This document shows positions 1 through 8,140 of a stretch of 64,000 bases of DNA, in pieces; positions within the stretch are counted from its first letter, which is position 1, and each line of letters starts with the position of its first letter. The notes beneath the pieces were generated by a model. It was not told the origin of the DNA. It worked only from the letters and a program-made list of their open reading frames with translations, and made no database searches. A program made the translations under genes and the position numbers. This stretch comes from Enterocloster bolteae (GTDB lineage Bacteria; Bacillota; Clostridia; Lachnospirales; Lachnospiraceae), in NCBI GenBank assembly GCA_021772025.1, contig JAETNT010000011.1:1-64000 (forward strand), written 5' to 3'.

Positions 1-111
1 TTCCTTCGGATTCCACCTCACGATGGACACCCTTGCCTTCGACTATATCCTTCCCGCTACCGGGCGGATTCGGGTCTTGCACCCGTTAGAAACGTGCGCC
101 GCCAGGCGCAC
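1..111 (-). mobile_element. 5' end of a group II intron (cut by window edge)
   Basis: Read on the minus strand, the intron would begin at position 111 with GTGCGCC, the usual 5' start of bacterial group II introns. It continues with a GTGCGCC/GGCGCAC hairpin (94-111), then a stretch at about 15-45 that reads GCAAGGGTGTCC...GTGAGGTGGAATC, a conserved domain I sequence of these introns. The rest of the ribozyme and any reverse transcriptase lie left of the window. It sits 15 nt beyond the stem of the folD terminator in the same direction, the kind of site favoured by terminator-inserting introns. The subclass cannot be decided from 111 nt. Confidence 0.72.
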
Positions 112-115
112 TAAT

Positions 116-152
116 AGCAAAAAGGAGCGGCATCGCTGCCGCCCTTTATTTT
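116..152. terminator. Bidirectional terminator after folD
   Basis: GCGGCA (127-132) pairs with TGCCGC (137-142) around a 4-nt loop. Read on the minus strand (folD direction) the stem is followed by TCCTTTTTGC; read on the plus strand it is followed by CCTTTATTTT. Confidence 0.75.
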
Positions 153-159
153 CCCATTT

Positions 160-1038
160 CTATATCTGCTGTGGAGATTGAAAGTTTAATAATCTCTGTC
201 TCACTGTCTTCACCAAATGCTTTGCCAGCACCGAGGTAGTCACCGCTCCCACACCGCCGGGAACCGGGGTGGCCATGGAGGCGGTGCCGTCTAAAGAGGA
301 GAAATCCACATCCCCGCAGAGATTTCCTTCCTCATCCACATTAATTCCCACGTCAATTACCACGGCGCCCTGGCCTACATAGGATGCGTCCAGCATCTTA
401 GCTTTTCCGGCGGCAGCCACCAGAATTTCGGCGCCTCTGCAGGTTTCGGCAAGATCCGCCGTCCGGGTATGGCAGATGGTTACAGTAGCATTTTCCTTTA
501 AAAGCAGCATAGAAAGAGGACGTCCTACTACCATACTCCGGCCTACAACAACTGCTCTCTTTCCTGAAATAGCAATGTTATTGGCCTTGAGAACCTCTAC
601 TACCGCTTCTGCGGTACAGGGGGCAAATCCGGAGTCATCCCCGGAAAATACTTTTGCAATATTTACCGGACATATTCCGTCCAGGTCTTTAGCCGGATCC
701 ATCATTTCCATAATCCGTTTTTCTTGGAGCTGCCCTGGCAGCGGACGAAACAGCAAAATCCCGTCAATCCCGTCGTCCTTGTTGATTTTCAAAAAAGCAT
801 TCTCAAATTCCTCCCGGGAGACATCCTGAGGAAACTCATATACCTGAGCCTCCAGTCCGCATTTTTCCATTCGCTTTAGAGCTCCCCGTTCATAGGAAAG
901 GTCATCCGGCCTTTCTCCCACCCGGACAATGGCCAGCCGCGGGGCCCGATCCATGCCTCTCTTTCTTAACTCTTTTAACTCTTCCTCTATCTCCTGCTGA
1001 ATTCTGGCTGCCGCTGCCGCTCCCTTTAGTACAATCAT
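160..1038 (-). CDS. folD: Methylenetetrahydrofolate dehydrogenase (FolD), likely without cyclohydrolase activity
   Basis: A 292-aa cytoplasmic FolD-family enzyme that oxidises 5,10-methylene-THF with NAD(P). The Rossmann motif G-R-S-M-V-V-G-R-P (166-174) and the PVPGGVG signature (258-264) are intact, as is Asp120 of the D-L-D-G motif. Tyr49 is kept, but the catalytic lysine expected four residues later is Ala53, and the Gln of the usual I-L-V-Q-L-P motif is Phe97. In the characterised bifunctional enzymes these Lys and Gln residues serve the cyclohydrolase reaction, so this copy is probably dehydrogenase-only (inference). Its start overlaps the stop of fchA by 4 nt, so the two are translationally coupled and probably split the two steps. 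Length is normal for the family. Confidence 0.93.
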   Translation of the reverse strand: MIVLKGAAAAARIQQEIEEELKELRKRGMDRAPRLAIVRVGERPDDLSYERGALKRMEKCGLEAQVYEFPQDVSREEFENAFLKINKDDGIDGILLFRPLPGQLQEKRIMEMMDPAKDLDGICPVNIAKVFSGDDSGFAPCTAEAVVEVLKANNIAISGKRAVVVGRSMVVGRPLSMLLLKENATVTICHTRTADLAETCRGAEILVAAAGKAKMLDASYVGQGAVVIDVGINVDEEGNLCGDVDFSSLDGTASMATPVPGGVGAVTTSVLAKHLVKTVRQRLLNFQSPQQI

Positions 1039-1667
1039 CCTCTCAATCCTTTCCGAACCATCTCATAAATTGCATCTGCTTTTTTTAGTCCTTCTTCCAG
1101 CATCTTATCGGCCTGCCGGTTTAAATCTTCTGCCGTTTCCCGGTCGCTCATGGACTTGGTATTAATATAGACATTCATCACTGCCCCGGAAAGCGCTGTC
1201 CGGATAAACTGTACCCCTACCCCTACGTCGCTGACCGCCAGACGGCTGCCTTCTTTTCCTAAAAATTCCAAAATATCCAGCATCTGAAGCGCTTCCTTCA
1301 TCATCTCCATAGGCACCTTGCTGGCCGCCAAAAGATTCGCTTCCATAATCCGGGCCTTATAGGCTTTCTCCTCTTCTGTGCCGGAAGGCAGGCCGTAGGA
1401 GGCAGCCAACGGGGCAAATACTTTGGCATCTTCATCTGCCAGACACAAAAAATGCTCCTGTATCTCTTCCATTCTGGAAAGAAGGTCCAATACTTCCTCC
1501 TCCACCCTGGCATACCGCTTTTTTCCAACGGTCAGATTAGCTACCATCTGACCCAAGGAATTGCCCAAAGCCCCTGCCAAAGCCGAAGCGCCGCCTCCGC
1601 CCGGCACCGGTGCCTTGGATGACAGTTCCTTTATCAATTCCTCTACCAGCTGCTTGCGAATCTCCAT
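1035..1667 (-). CDS. fchA: Cyclodeaminase/methenyl-THF cyclohydrolase family protein (FchA)
   Basis: A 210-aa member of the formiminotransferase-cyclodeaminase/FchA family. The N-terminal glycine-rich motif A-P-V-P-G-G-G-G-A-S-A (19-29) is diagnostic, and the rest is helical as expected. Family members either release ammonia from 5-formimino-THF or hydrolyse 5,10-methenyl-THF. Because the adjacent FolD appears to lack cyclohydrolase residues, the methenyl-THF cyclohydrolase role is the better guess. It is first in a two-gene operon, overlaps folD by 4 nt (ATGA), and has a sigma-A-like promoter just upstream. No glutamate formiminotransferase or histidine-degradation gene is nearby, which argues against a histidine pathway role. 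Confidence 0.88.
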   Translation of the reverse strand: MEIRKQLVEELIKELSSKAPVPGGGGASALAGALGNSLGQMVANLTVGKKRYARVEEEVLDLLSRMEEIQEHFLCLADEDAKVFAPLAASYGLPSGTEEEKAYKARIMEANLLAASKVPMEMMKEALQMLDILEFLGKEGSRLAVSDVGVGVQFIRTALSGAVMNVYINTKSMSDRETAEDLNRQADKMLEEGLKKADAIYEMVRKGLRG

Positions 1668-1699
1668 ATCAAATCTCCCTCTCCAACCATTTTCTCTAT

Positions 1700-1728
1700 A
1701 TTATACCCGATTCCCTTTTTTCTGACAA
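1700..1728 (-). promoter_or_regulatory. Promoter of fchA-folD
   Basis: On the minus strand TTGTCA (1723-1728), 17-nt spacer, TATAAT (1700-1705), about 35 nt upstream of the fchA start. Confidence 0.7.
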
Positions 1729-1744
1729 TACGTATTACAAGTTC

Positions 1745-1817
1745 ACGGGGCGGGGAAAACGGGCGGACGCCCGATGCTTCTTGTTCCTCTTAAGAGGGAC
1801 AAGAAGACACGCCCCGT
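1745..1817. repeat. Compact palindromic element with three nested stems
   Basis: An outer 8-bp inverted repeat ACGGGGCG (1745-1752)/CGCCCCGT (1810-1817) encloses two inner hairpins: CGGGC (1760-1764)/GCCCG (1769-1773), and a 15-bp palindrome centred on TTAA (1777-1791 with 1792-1806, one G-T pair). The flanks next to the outer arms are also partly matched. It lies between fchA and the FliB-like gene, outside any coding region. It looks like a small repetitive element or structured RNA; identity unknown. Confidence 0.55.
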
Positions 1818-1934
1818 AAACCGGTACCAATATGAATTTTCGATTAGCAAGTCTTGCCAAAAATACCCTCTTGATGTATTCTTAATAAATAAAGCGCTCG
1901 TTGTTTCGTCATACGTCAAAAGAGGGGGGTTGTA

Positions 1935-3092
1935 ATGCAATACTTGGTGCCAAATTATTATAAAGAATTTCAATGTATCGGAAACAAATGCAGTAATCAT
2001 TGCTGTCACGGCTGGAGAGTTCTTATTGATCCGGACTCCCATGAAAAATATATGAAAGCAGAAGGAGCTTTCGGAGAAAAGCTAAAAGAAAATATCATTG
2101 AAAAAAATAATGAATATTTCTTTAAAATGACCGATAAAAATCAGTGTCCATTTTTAAATAAAGAAAACTTATGTGATATTTATATCGAATTGGGAAAAGA
2201 ATTCTTATGCCAAACCTGTGCTATATACCCTAGGCTTTATAACCAATATGCCGATATTATGGAAAGTAATCTCTGTATATCTTGTCCAGAAGCCGCCAGA
2301 CTTCTTTTATCACAGCAAGAGCCCATAAGCTTCATACTGGCAGAAGATGATTTTGATTTTAAAACAGATGTAGATATAGAACTATTCAATAATTTAACAT
2401 TAGCCCGTTCTATCTCTATTGATATTATCCAGTTGCGCTTTCTTCCTTTATGGAAACGGGAAATTTTAGTTGTGCTCCTGGCCTCTCAGATTCAGGAACT
2501 GTTAGATAATGGGCAAAAAGATTTCTCATCTATATTATATGACTATACTACGGTACCCGGTTTAGAAGCAAAAATTAATCCTTATGCTCTTATGGAGGAA
2601 ATTCAAGAATCAAAGGGAATTTTAACTGAATATTTCATTTCTATTGTTAAGCAGGTATTTCAATGTGACGAATTAGCGGCTTACACCAGTCTCTACGAAA
2701 AGTATTTGGGAAAAGTCGGTAATGAACAATACTCTTTCTTAGAATTGGAAAAAGAGTTTAACCAATACTATAAAAATCAGTTTTATCAATACGAAAACTT
2801 TTTTGTATATTTTCTTTTCAAAAATTATATGGAAGCCCTGTCAACGAAAAACCTTTATAAAACTGTCATTGTAATGGTTTTTAATTTCTACATTGTAAAG
2901 GTATTAGACCTTTTAGTCTGGTTAGAAAACGGCAAAAAATTAGATCTTTCAGATCAGATTGGTATTATGTCCTGCTTTGCCAGAGATTTTGAGCATGCGC
3001 CGAAAAAGTATCAGCTACTTTATGATATATTAGAGGAACACCATTTTGATTCTGTTACCTCTCTGGCTTTCCTGCTGTATACACCGGAATAG
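1935..3092 (+). CDS. FliB-family flagellin lysine-N-methylase-like protein
   Basis: A 385-aa cysteine-rich protein of the FliB/YkgJ type (CxxCxxCC family). It begins with a C-x4-C-x3-C-C cluster near residues 14-24 (FQCIGNKCSNHCC) followed by H-G-W, then further cysteines in a CPF...LC segment and a C-Q-T-C-A-I-Y-P-R motif near residue 100, and a C-I-S-C pair, as in FliB, which methylates flagellin lysines. The clustered cysteines suggest an iron-sulfur cluster (inference). RBS AGAGGGGGG precedes the ATG. No flagellar gene is in the window, so the substrate is unknown. The gene is clearly richer in A+T than its neighbours and stands alone, which hints at separate acquisition. Confidence 0.75.
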   Translation: MQYLVPNYYKEFQCIGNKCSNHCCHGWRVLIDPDSHEKYMKAEGAFGEKLKENIIEKNNEYFFKMTDKNQCPFLNKENLCDIYIELGKEFLCQTCAIYPRLYNQYADIMESNLCISCPEAARLLLSQQEPISFILAEDDFDFKTDVDIELFNNLTLARSISIDIIQLRFLPLWKREILVVLLASQIQELLDNGQKDFSSILYDYTTVPGLEAKINPYALMEEIQESKGILTEYFISIVKQVFQCDELAAYTSLYEKYLGKVGNEQYSFLELEKEFNQYYKNQFYQYENFFVYFLFKNYMEALSTKNLYKTVIVMVFNFYIVKVLDLLVWLENGKKLDLSDQIGIMSCFARDFEHAPKKYQLLYDILEEHHFDSVTSLAFLLYTPE

Positions 3093-3099
3093 AAAAGAA

Positions 3100-3152
3100 A
3101 GAATCCCATGAAGCCTCAAAAGCTTAAAAGCCTAAATTTATGGGATTCTCTC
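3100..3152. terminator. Terminator between convergent genes
   Basis: AGAATCCCAT (3100-3109) pairs with ATGGGATTCT (3140-3149) with T-rich sequence on the plus side and AAAAGAAAG on the other; serves the FliB-like gene and the LacI gene. Confidence 0.7.
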
Positions 3153-3175
3153 TTTAGGGGTTAAAATCAATATTT

Positions 3176-4165
3176 TTATGTACTTTTTCTCACGATAATT
3201 TCCGGCTGAATTGCCAGAGCCGTATTGGCCTCTTTGTTCTCCAGCAAATCCTGCAGGGTCCGGGCACAGAGGGCCCCCATCATCTCTATCTTAATGTCCA
3301 CTGTGGTCAGCTCCGGATCGCAGAGCAGGGCATCCGGGGAATTATCATACCCTATAACGGCTACATCCTCCGGCACCCGGATCCCACGGCGTCTTAAAGC
3401 CTTCATCGCGCCGATAGCTGTGGTGTCCTCACCAAATAAAAGCCCGGTAAAAGGCTTCCCCAAATTTAAAAGATGCTCTACTGCCAAAGCGCCTCCCTCC
3501 ATGCCATACCGGCAGGAAATTATCCGTTCCTCGCCGTCGTCAATATCGTGAAGCTTCATAGATTCCAAAAAGCCTTTTTTCTTTTCCCTTCCACTGTCTG
3601 TCTCCAAATCGCAAATGCAAAAAATATCTCTGTGCCCCTTCTCATAAAGAAAGTCTGCTGCTCTCCGGATTCCCTTTAAATCATCCACTAAAATAGAATA
3701 GCAGTTAGGCAGATTCAACCGCCCATTAGCCATGACCACCGGAATCCGGCTCACCTTTCCGGTAATCTCTGTCCTTCCTTCCAGAGCATTAAAAGTAGAA
3801 CCGATAAGGACAATTCCGTCCACCTGCTTTTCAGAAAGAAGGTTTACATAGCGGGCACATTCTTCCAGCTTGCCCCCGGTATTGCACACCATCACATTAT
3901 AACCTTTCCGGCAAAATTCTTGCTCGATAATATATACTTGTCTGGCATGCTGGGGAACCCGCAAATCTACTGTCAGGATTGCAATCGTCCTCATAGTCTT
4001 GGAAACCATGCCTCTGGCAATGGCGCTTGGTTTATAATCGTATTTCTTAAGAACCTCTTCAATTCGTCGTCTCATCTCCGGGTTTACATTCCCTTTATTA
4101 TTCATTACTCTGGATACAGTGGAAATAGAAACCCCGGCCTCGGCTGCAATATCATAAATATTCAT
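3176..4165 (-). CDS. LacI-family transcriptional regulator
   Basis: A 329-aa repressor with the LacI helix-turn-helix at residues 3-22 (IYDIAAEAGVSISTVSRVMN) and hinge helix to about residue 55, followed by a periplasmic-binding-protein-like effector domain that ends with the usual L-T-T-V-D region near residue 285. It is a stand-alone gene: downstream is the convergent FliB-like gene, upstream is the arginine operon, so neither neighbour reveals its ligand, presumably a sugar. ATG is preceded by ATGGAGG. Its own promoter region holds GTGACA-17-TACAAT. Confidence 0.9.
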   Translation of the reverse strand: MNIYDIAAEAGVSISTVSRVMNNKGNVNPEMRRRIEEVLKKYDYKPSAIARGMVSKTMRTIAILTVDLRVPQHARQVYIIEQEFCRKGYNVMVCNTGGKLEECARYVNLLSEKQVDGIVLIGSTFNALEGRTEITGKVSRIPVVMANGRLNLPNCYSILVDDLKGIRRAADFLYEKGHRDIFCICDLETDSGREKKKGFLESMKLHDIDDGEERIISCRYGMEGGALAVEHLLNLGKPFTGLLFGEDTTAIGAMKALRRRGIRVPEDVAVIGYDNSPDALLCDPELTTVDIKIEMMGALCARTLQDLLENKEANTALAIQPEIIVRKST

Positions 4166-4200
4166 TCCGTGCCTCCATTATTATAACTACCCTGGCTTCT

Positions 4201-4229
4201 ATTGTAAAACAAATTGAAGAAATTGTCAC
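4201..4229 (-). promoter_or_regulatory. Probable promoter of the LacI gene
   Basis: Minus strand GTGACA (4224-4229), 17-nt spacer, TACAAT (4201-4206); placed 35 nt before the start codon. The -35 is one base from consensus. Confidence 0.45.
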
Positions 4230-4262
4230 TAGATAAACCGACAAATTTACAAAAATTTACAT

Positions 4263-5477
4263 TTAATTTCCGATCACTTCTTCCAGACGGCAAATCATCT
4301 CATCAATATCCTTCTTTTCTACCACTAAAGGAGGAATAAATCGAATCGTATTTTCTGCGGCACTGATTAAAACCAGCTTGCGGTCTAGCAAGGCTCTCTT
4401 TACCACAAGTCCTACCGGTGTCCCAGGGTCAAATTCCAACCCCTGGATCAGCCCCATACCGCGATGATCTGCAATTTCCTCATGGCGGTCTTTCAGCTCT
4501 TCCAGCCTTTTCCACAGATAATCGCCCATCTCTCTTACGTGGGACAGGAGGTTGCGCCTCTCATAAATTTCAAGTACCGCCTTAGCTGCCGTGCACACCA
4601 GAGGATTGCCGCCGTAGGTGCTTCCGTGATCTCCCAAAACCATGGCAAAAGCCGCCTTTCCTCGTGCTAAAAATGCACCTATGGGAACTCCGTTTCCTAA
4701 AGCCTTGGCAACCGCCATTACATCCGGTTTCACACCATAGTTCTGCCATGCAAACATCTGTCCGGTCCGGCCCATGCCGCACTGAACCTCGTCCAGGATC
4801 ATCAGCATATCCTTATCATCGCACAGTTTGCGGATACCTTCCAAAAATTCTTTATCAGCCGGATAGATTCCGCCTTCTCCCTGAACCGTTTCCAAAATTA
4901 CGGCACAAGTGTTTTCTGTAAGAACTTCCTTTACGGAATCCAGATTATTATATTCTGCAAACCGGATTCCCGGAATCAAAGGCTGGAAGGGCTCTCGGTA
5001 AACCTGGTTTCCGGTGACGGACAAGGCTCCCATACTGCGGCCATGGAAAGAATGAACCATGGCAATAATCTCCGGTTCCCCGGGACATCCCCTTTTCTCT
5101 TGCTTTTTGTTATAGGCATACCGGCGGGCAATCTTGATTCCGCCCTCAATAGCCTCTGTGCCGCTGTTGGTGAAAAACACCTTGTCCATTCCGGAAGCCT
5201 TTAACAAAAGCTCTCCTGCCTCAACAGCCGGCTGATTATAAAACAGATTAGAGGTATGAGTCAGTTTGTCTATCTGTGCCTTGACGGCTTCCCCGAATTC
5301 CTCATCTCCATAACCTAGTCCCATAACCGCAATACCGGCTCCAAAGTCCAGATAAGCTTCTCCGTCCGTATCATACAGGTACATTCCTTTTCCGTGATCA
5401 AACACTACAGGGAAACGATTGTAAGTTTTATAGAAGGCCGCCTCTCCCCGTTCCATTATCTGCCTTTTATCTGCCAT
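4263..5477 (-). CDS. argD: Acetylornithine aminotransferase
   Basis: A 404-aa class III PLP-dependent aminotransferase that converts N-acetylglutamate semialdehyde to N-acetylornithine. Seen in the sequence: the N-terminal F-D-H-G-K-G region, the S-N-S-G-T-E-A motif (TNSGTEA, cofactor phosphate), the [11 protein letters not shown] segment and the PLP lysine in [10 protein letters not shown]. It is last in argC-GNAT-argJ-argB-argD and its start overlaps argB by 11 nt. Pathway context fixes the function; without it ornithine aminotransferase would be the alternative. Confidence 0.95.
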   Translation of the reverse strand: MADKRQIMERGEAAFYKTYNRFPVVFDHGKGMYLYDTDGEAYLDFGAGIAVMGLGYGDEEFGEAVKAQIDKLTHTSNLFYNQPAVEAGELLLKASGMDKVFFTNSGTEAIEGGIKIARRYAYNKKQEKRGCPGEPEIIAMVHSFHGRSMGALSVTGNQVYREPFQPLIPGIRFAEYNNLDSVKEVLTENTCAVILETVQGEGGIYPADKEFLEGIRKLCDDKDMLMILDEVQCGMGRTGQMFAWQNYGVKPDVMAVAKALGNGVPIGAFLARGKAAFAMVLGDHGSTYGGNPLVCTAAKAVLEIYERRNLLSHVREMGDYLWKRLEELKDRHEEIADHRGMGLIQGLEFDPGTPVGLVVKRALLDRKLVLISAAENTIRFIPPLVVEKKDIDEMICRLEEVIGN

Positions 5478-6363
5478 GGTAATAGCGCTCCTCTCTGCTG
5501 TTTATAATAGCCGTTCCGATCCCTTTATTGGTAAATATCTCCAAAAGCAAACAGTGCGGGATCCGGCCGTCCAGAATATGTACCCGGCTTACGCCGTTTT
5601 CAATAGCATCAATACAATTTTGAAGCTTTGGAAGCATGCCTCCCCCCAGCATACCGCTGTCTACAAATTCCTTGGCCTCAGCCGCCGTCATCTCAGAGAT
5701 GAGAGACTCCTTATTCTCATAATCCCGGTAAACCCCTTCCACATCCGTTAAAAAGGCCAGTTTTTCCGCTTTCACTGCTCTTGCAATGGAGCAGGCGGCA
5801 TCGTCAGCATTGATGTTGTAGCTTAAAAAATTTTCATCAAAGCCAATGGGGCAGATAATAGGCAAAAAATCTTTTTCCAGCAAATCATAAATAATCTGGG
5901 GATTTACCTCTGTAATATTCCCCACAAATCCGATATCTTCTCCTCCGGAAAGCTTTTTCTCACATTTTAGCAGACAGCCGTCCTTGCCGCTGATTCCCAC
6001 AGCTTTAGAGCCCAGCTCATTGACCATCTGCACCAGACTCTTGTTTACCTTATTTAATACCATCTCGGCAATCTCCATGGTAGGTTCGTCGGTAAACCGC
6101 AGGCCGTTGACAAACCGCGGCTCCATGCCTACCTTGCCGACCCACCGGCTGATCTCCTTTCCGCCTCCATGGACAATGATGGGCTTAAAACCGACCAGTT
6201 TTAACAGTACTACATCCTGAATCACGTGGTGCTTCAGCTCTTCATCCACCATGGCGCTTCCGCCATATTTTACTACAATAATCTTACGGTTAAACCTCTG
6301 GATATAAGGCAGAGCCTCAATGAGAGTCTCCGCCTTCTGCATAATTGCGGAATCTAAATTCAT
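5467..6363 (-). CDS. argB: Acetylglutamate kinase
   Basis: A 298-aa amino-acid kinase that phosphorylates N-acetylglutamate. The K-Y-G-G-S-A motif (about 29-34), the V-H-G-G-G-K-E-I loop, and the L-T-D-V-E-G-V segment are all present. The N-terminal helix ([11 protein letters not shown]) is the type found in arginine-sensitive hexameric enzymes, so feedback inhibition by arginine is likely (inference). Position between argJ and argD, with an 11-nt overlap into argD, agrees. Confidence 0.95.
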   Translation of the reverse strand: MNLDSAIMQKAETLIEALPYIQRFNRKIIVVKYGGSAMVDEELKHHVIQDVVLLKLVGFKPIIVHGGGKEISRWVGKVGMEPRFVNGLRFTDEPTMEIAEMVLNKVNKSLVQMVNELGSKAVGISGKDGCLLKCEKKLSGGEDIGFVGNITEVNPQIIYDLLEKDFLPIICPIGFDENFLSYNINADDAACSIARAVKAEKLAFLTDVEGVYRDYENKESLISEMTAAEAKEFVDSGMLGGGMLPKLQNCIDAIENGVSRVHILDGRIPHCLLLEIFTNKGIGTAIINSREERYYHGR

Positions 6364-6389
6364 TTTTTGTTTCCCCTTTAGCTTGAATT

Positions 6390-7613
6390 TTATGAGCGGT
6401 AGTCCGCATTGATTTTTACATAGTCAAAGGTCAGGTCGCAGCCCCAGGCCGTAGCGCTTTCTGTCCCCATTTTTATGTCCGCCGTGGCAGTAACCTCCGG
6501 CTGAGAAAGAATCTCTCCGGCCTTTTCCTCACTGAAGGGAAGGGCCACCCCGTTTTCAATAATCTTCAGCTTTCCTGCCGCACTCTCAAAGTACAAATCC
6601 ACCCGCTCCGGATCAAACGCCGCCCCTGAGTAGCCCATAGCGCAAAGGATTCTTCCCCAGTTGGCATCATGGCCAAATATAGCGGCCTTGGTAAGAGAAG
6701 ACGTAATAATGGATTTGGACAGGGTTACCGCCTGCTCCTTGGACTCTGCGCCTATAATTTTTACCTCAAACAGCGCGGTGCAGCCCTCTCCGTCTCCGGC
6801 CATCTTCTTTGCCAAAGTCTCATTGACGTAATTAAGAGCCCTGCAAAATTCCCTGTAATCGTCATTTTTCTCCGTAATCTCCGGATTTCCTGCCTGACCG
6901 TTGGCCAATAAAAGCACGGTATCATTGGTGGAAGTATCGCCGTCCACGGAAATCATATTATAGGTATTTTTAATATCCTGGCTTAAAGCTTCCTGCAAAA
7001 GTTCTTTGGAAATAGCCGCATCTGTGGTGACAAAACTTAACATCGTGCACATGTTGGGATGAATCATCCCCGATCCCTTGCACATGCCTCCAATCGTTAC
7101 GGTTTTGCCTCCCAAAATGATTTCTGCCGCCGCCTCTTTTTTCTTGGTATCCGTAGTCATAATGGCTTTTGCCGCCATATCCGCCGCTTCTCTGGAAGCA
7201 GAAAGCTCCGGCGCCATGGCCCGGATGCCTGCGGCAATGCGAGCCATGGGAAGCTGCATGCCGATAACTCCCGTAGATGCCACCAGAACGCTGTCCTCCG
7301 GCACATGCAGGGCCTCCTCTGCCGCCTTGGCAGTCTGCCTGCAGTATTCCATGCCTTCTGCTCCGGTACAGGCGTTGGCAATACCGGCGTTGACTACTAC
7401 AGCCCGGATCCCGGAGCCCTTTGCCACCAGATCCCTGTCCCACTTTACCGGAGCGGCCTTTACAATGTTGGTGGTAAAGGTTCCTGCCGATACGCAAGGC
7501 GTTTCGCTATAAATCAGAGCCATATCCTGACGGTTTTTATATTTAATCCCGGCTGCCGTGGACGCTGCCTGAAATCCTTTTGCCGCCGTTACGCCGCCTT
7601 CTATAATTTTCAT
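6390..7613 (-). CDS. argJ: Ornithine acetyltransferase/N-acetylglutamate synthase
   Basis: A 407-aa ArgJ that recycles the acetyl group from acetylornithine to glutamate. The self-cleavage region is clear: [13 protein letters not shown], where cleavage before the Thr gives alpha and beta chains; the residue before Thr is Cys where Ala is common. The T-G-V-I-G motif is also present. Presence of ArgJ means the acetyl-cycle form of the pathway. Whether it is mono- or bifunctional cannot be read directly; no long ArgA is in the window, but a short GNAT lies next to it. Confidence 0.95.
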   Translation of the reverse strand: MKIIEGGVTAAKGFQAASTAAGIKYKNRQDMALIYSETPCVSAGTFTTNIVKAAPVKWDRDLVAKGSGIRAVVVNAGIANACTGAEGMEYCRQTAKAAEEALHVPEDSVLVASTGVIGMQLPMARIAAGIRAMAPELSASREAADMAAKAIMTTDTKKKEAAAEIILGGKTVTIGGMCKGSGMIHPNMCTMLSFVTTDAAISKELLQEALSQDIKNTYNMISVDGDTSTNDTVLLLANGQAGNPEITEKNDDYREFCRALNYVNETLAKKMAGDGEGCTALFEVKIIGAESKEQAVTLSKSIITSSLTKAAIFGHDANWGRILCAMGYSGAAFDPERVDLYFESAAGKLKIIENGVALPFSEEKAGEILSQPEVTATADIKMGTESATAWGCDLTFDYVKINADYRS

Positions 7614-7630
7614 AATCTTTATTTCCTCCG

Positions 7631-8095
7631 CTATCCAATAAATTTGGTAATGTTTTCTTCATTTAGTACAAAATCGTAAAAATTCACATCCGTCCTCTCA
7701 TTCCAGCCCACTCCCTGCCAGAAAGCGTTTCCTACCTGGTTGGACTTAAAAGCGATGAGACTTACCTTGTTAATTCCCTCTTCCTTTAACGCATACATAC
7801 ACCACTTTGCCATTTCATGGCCAATGCCGTGCTTGCGGTAGCTTTTTTCCACACACACATGGTAAAAATATCCGGTCCTCCCATCGTGACCGCAGAGAAT
7901 GTTTCCCACAATACGGCCGTTCTGAATCGCCACCACGCTGGTGGAGGGATTCCGTTTTAGAAACCGTTCCACTCCTTCCCGGGAATCATCCAGGGATCGG
8001 ATTCCAAAGCCTTTTATACTCTGCCACAAATGGTACACCTGATCATAGTCTGCCGTCTCCATGGTGCGGTAAATAATTTTCATCGTTCCTGACAT
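7631..8095 (-). CDS. GNAT-family N-acetyltransferase within the arg operon
   Basis: A 154-aa single-domain GNAT protein. The acetyl-CoA-binding motif A is visible as V-E-K-S-Y-R-K-H-G-I-G (about 90-100), followed by the N-x-x-x-x-x-F-W-x-x-x-G-W segment typical of the C-terminal half. It lies between argC (46 nt upstream) and argJ (17 nt downstream) in the same direction, so it is cotranscribed. Its substrate is not recognisable. A short N-acetylglutamate synthase that primes the acetyl cycle is one possibility from context, unrelated small-molecule acetylation another. Start is either the ATG at 8095 or the ATG four codons later. Confidence 0.85.
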   Translation of the reverse strand: MSGTMKIIYRTMETADYDQVYHLWQSIKGFGIRSLDDSREGVERFLKRNPSTSVVAIQNGRIVGNILCGHDGRTGYFYHVCVEKSYRKHGIGHEMAKWCMYALKEEGINKVSLIAFKSNQVGNAFWQGVGWNERTDVNFYDFVLNEENITKFIG

Positions 8096-8140
8096 AATCC
8101 GTGAAATCCTTTCTGTCTTCCTTCTGGATCCGTTTTCGGA

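Noticed and set aside
2..160. A plus-strand open frame at the left edge that could be read as the end of a small protein
   Set aside because: The sequence is explained better as the 5' end of a group II intron on the minus strand, including its terminal hairpin; the frame also runs through the folD terminator.
1035..1667. A histidine-degradation role for the cyclodeaminase
   Set aside because: No hut genes or formiminotransferase domain are present; the partner is FolD.
7059..7679. 206-codon plus-strand frame opposite argJ and the GNAT gene
   Set aside because: It lies fully antisense to two well supported genes, has no RBS and no recognisable domain.
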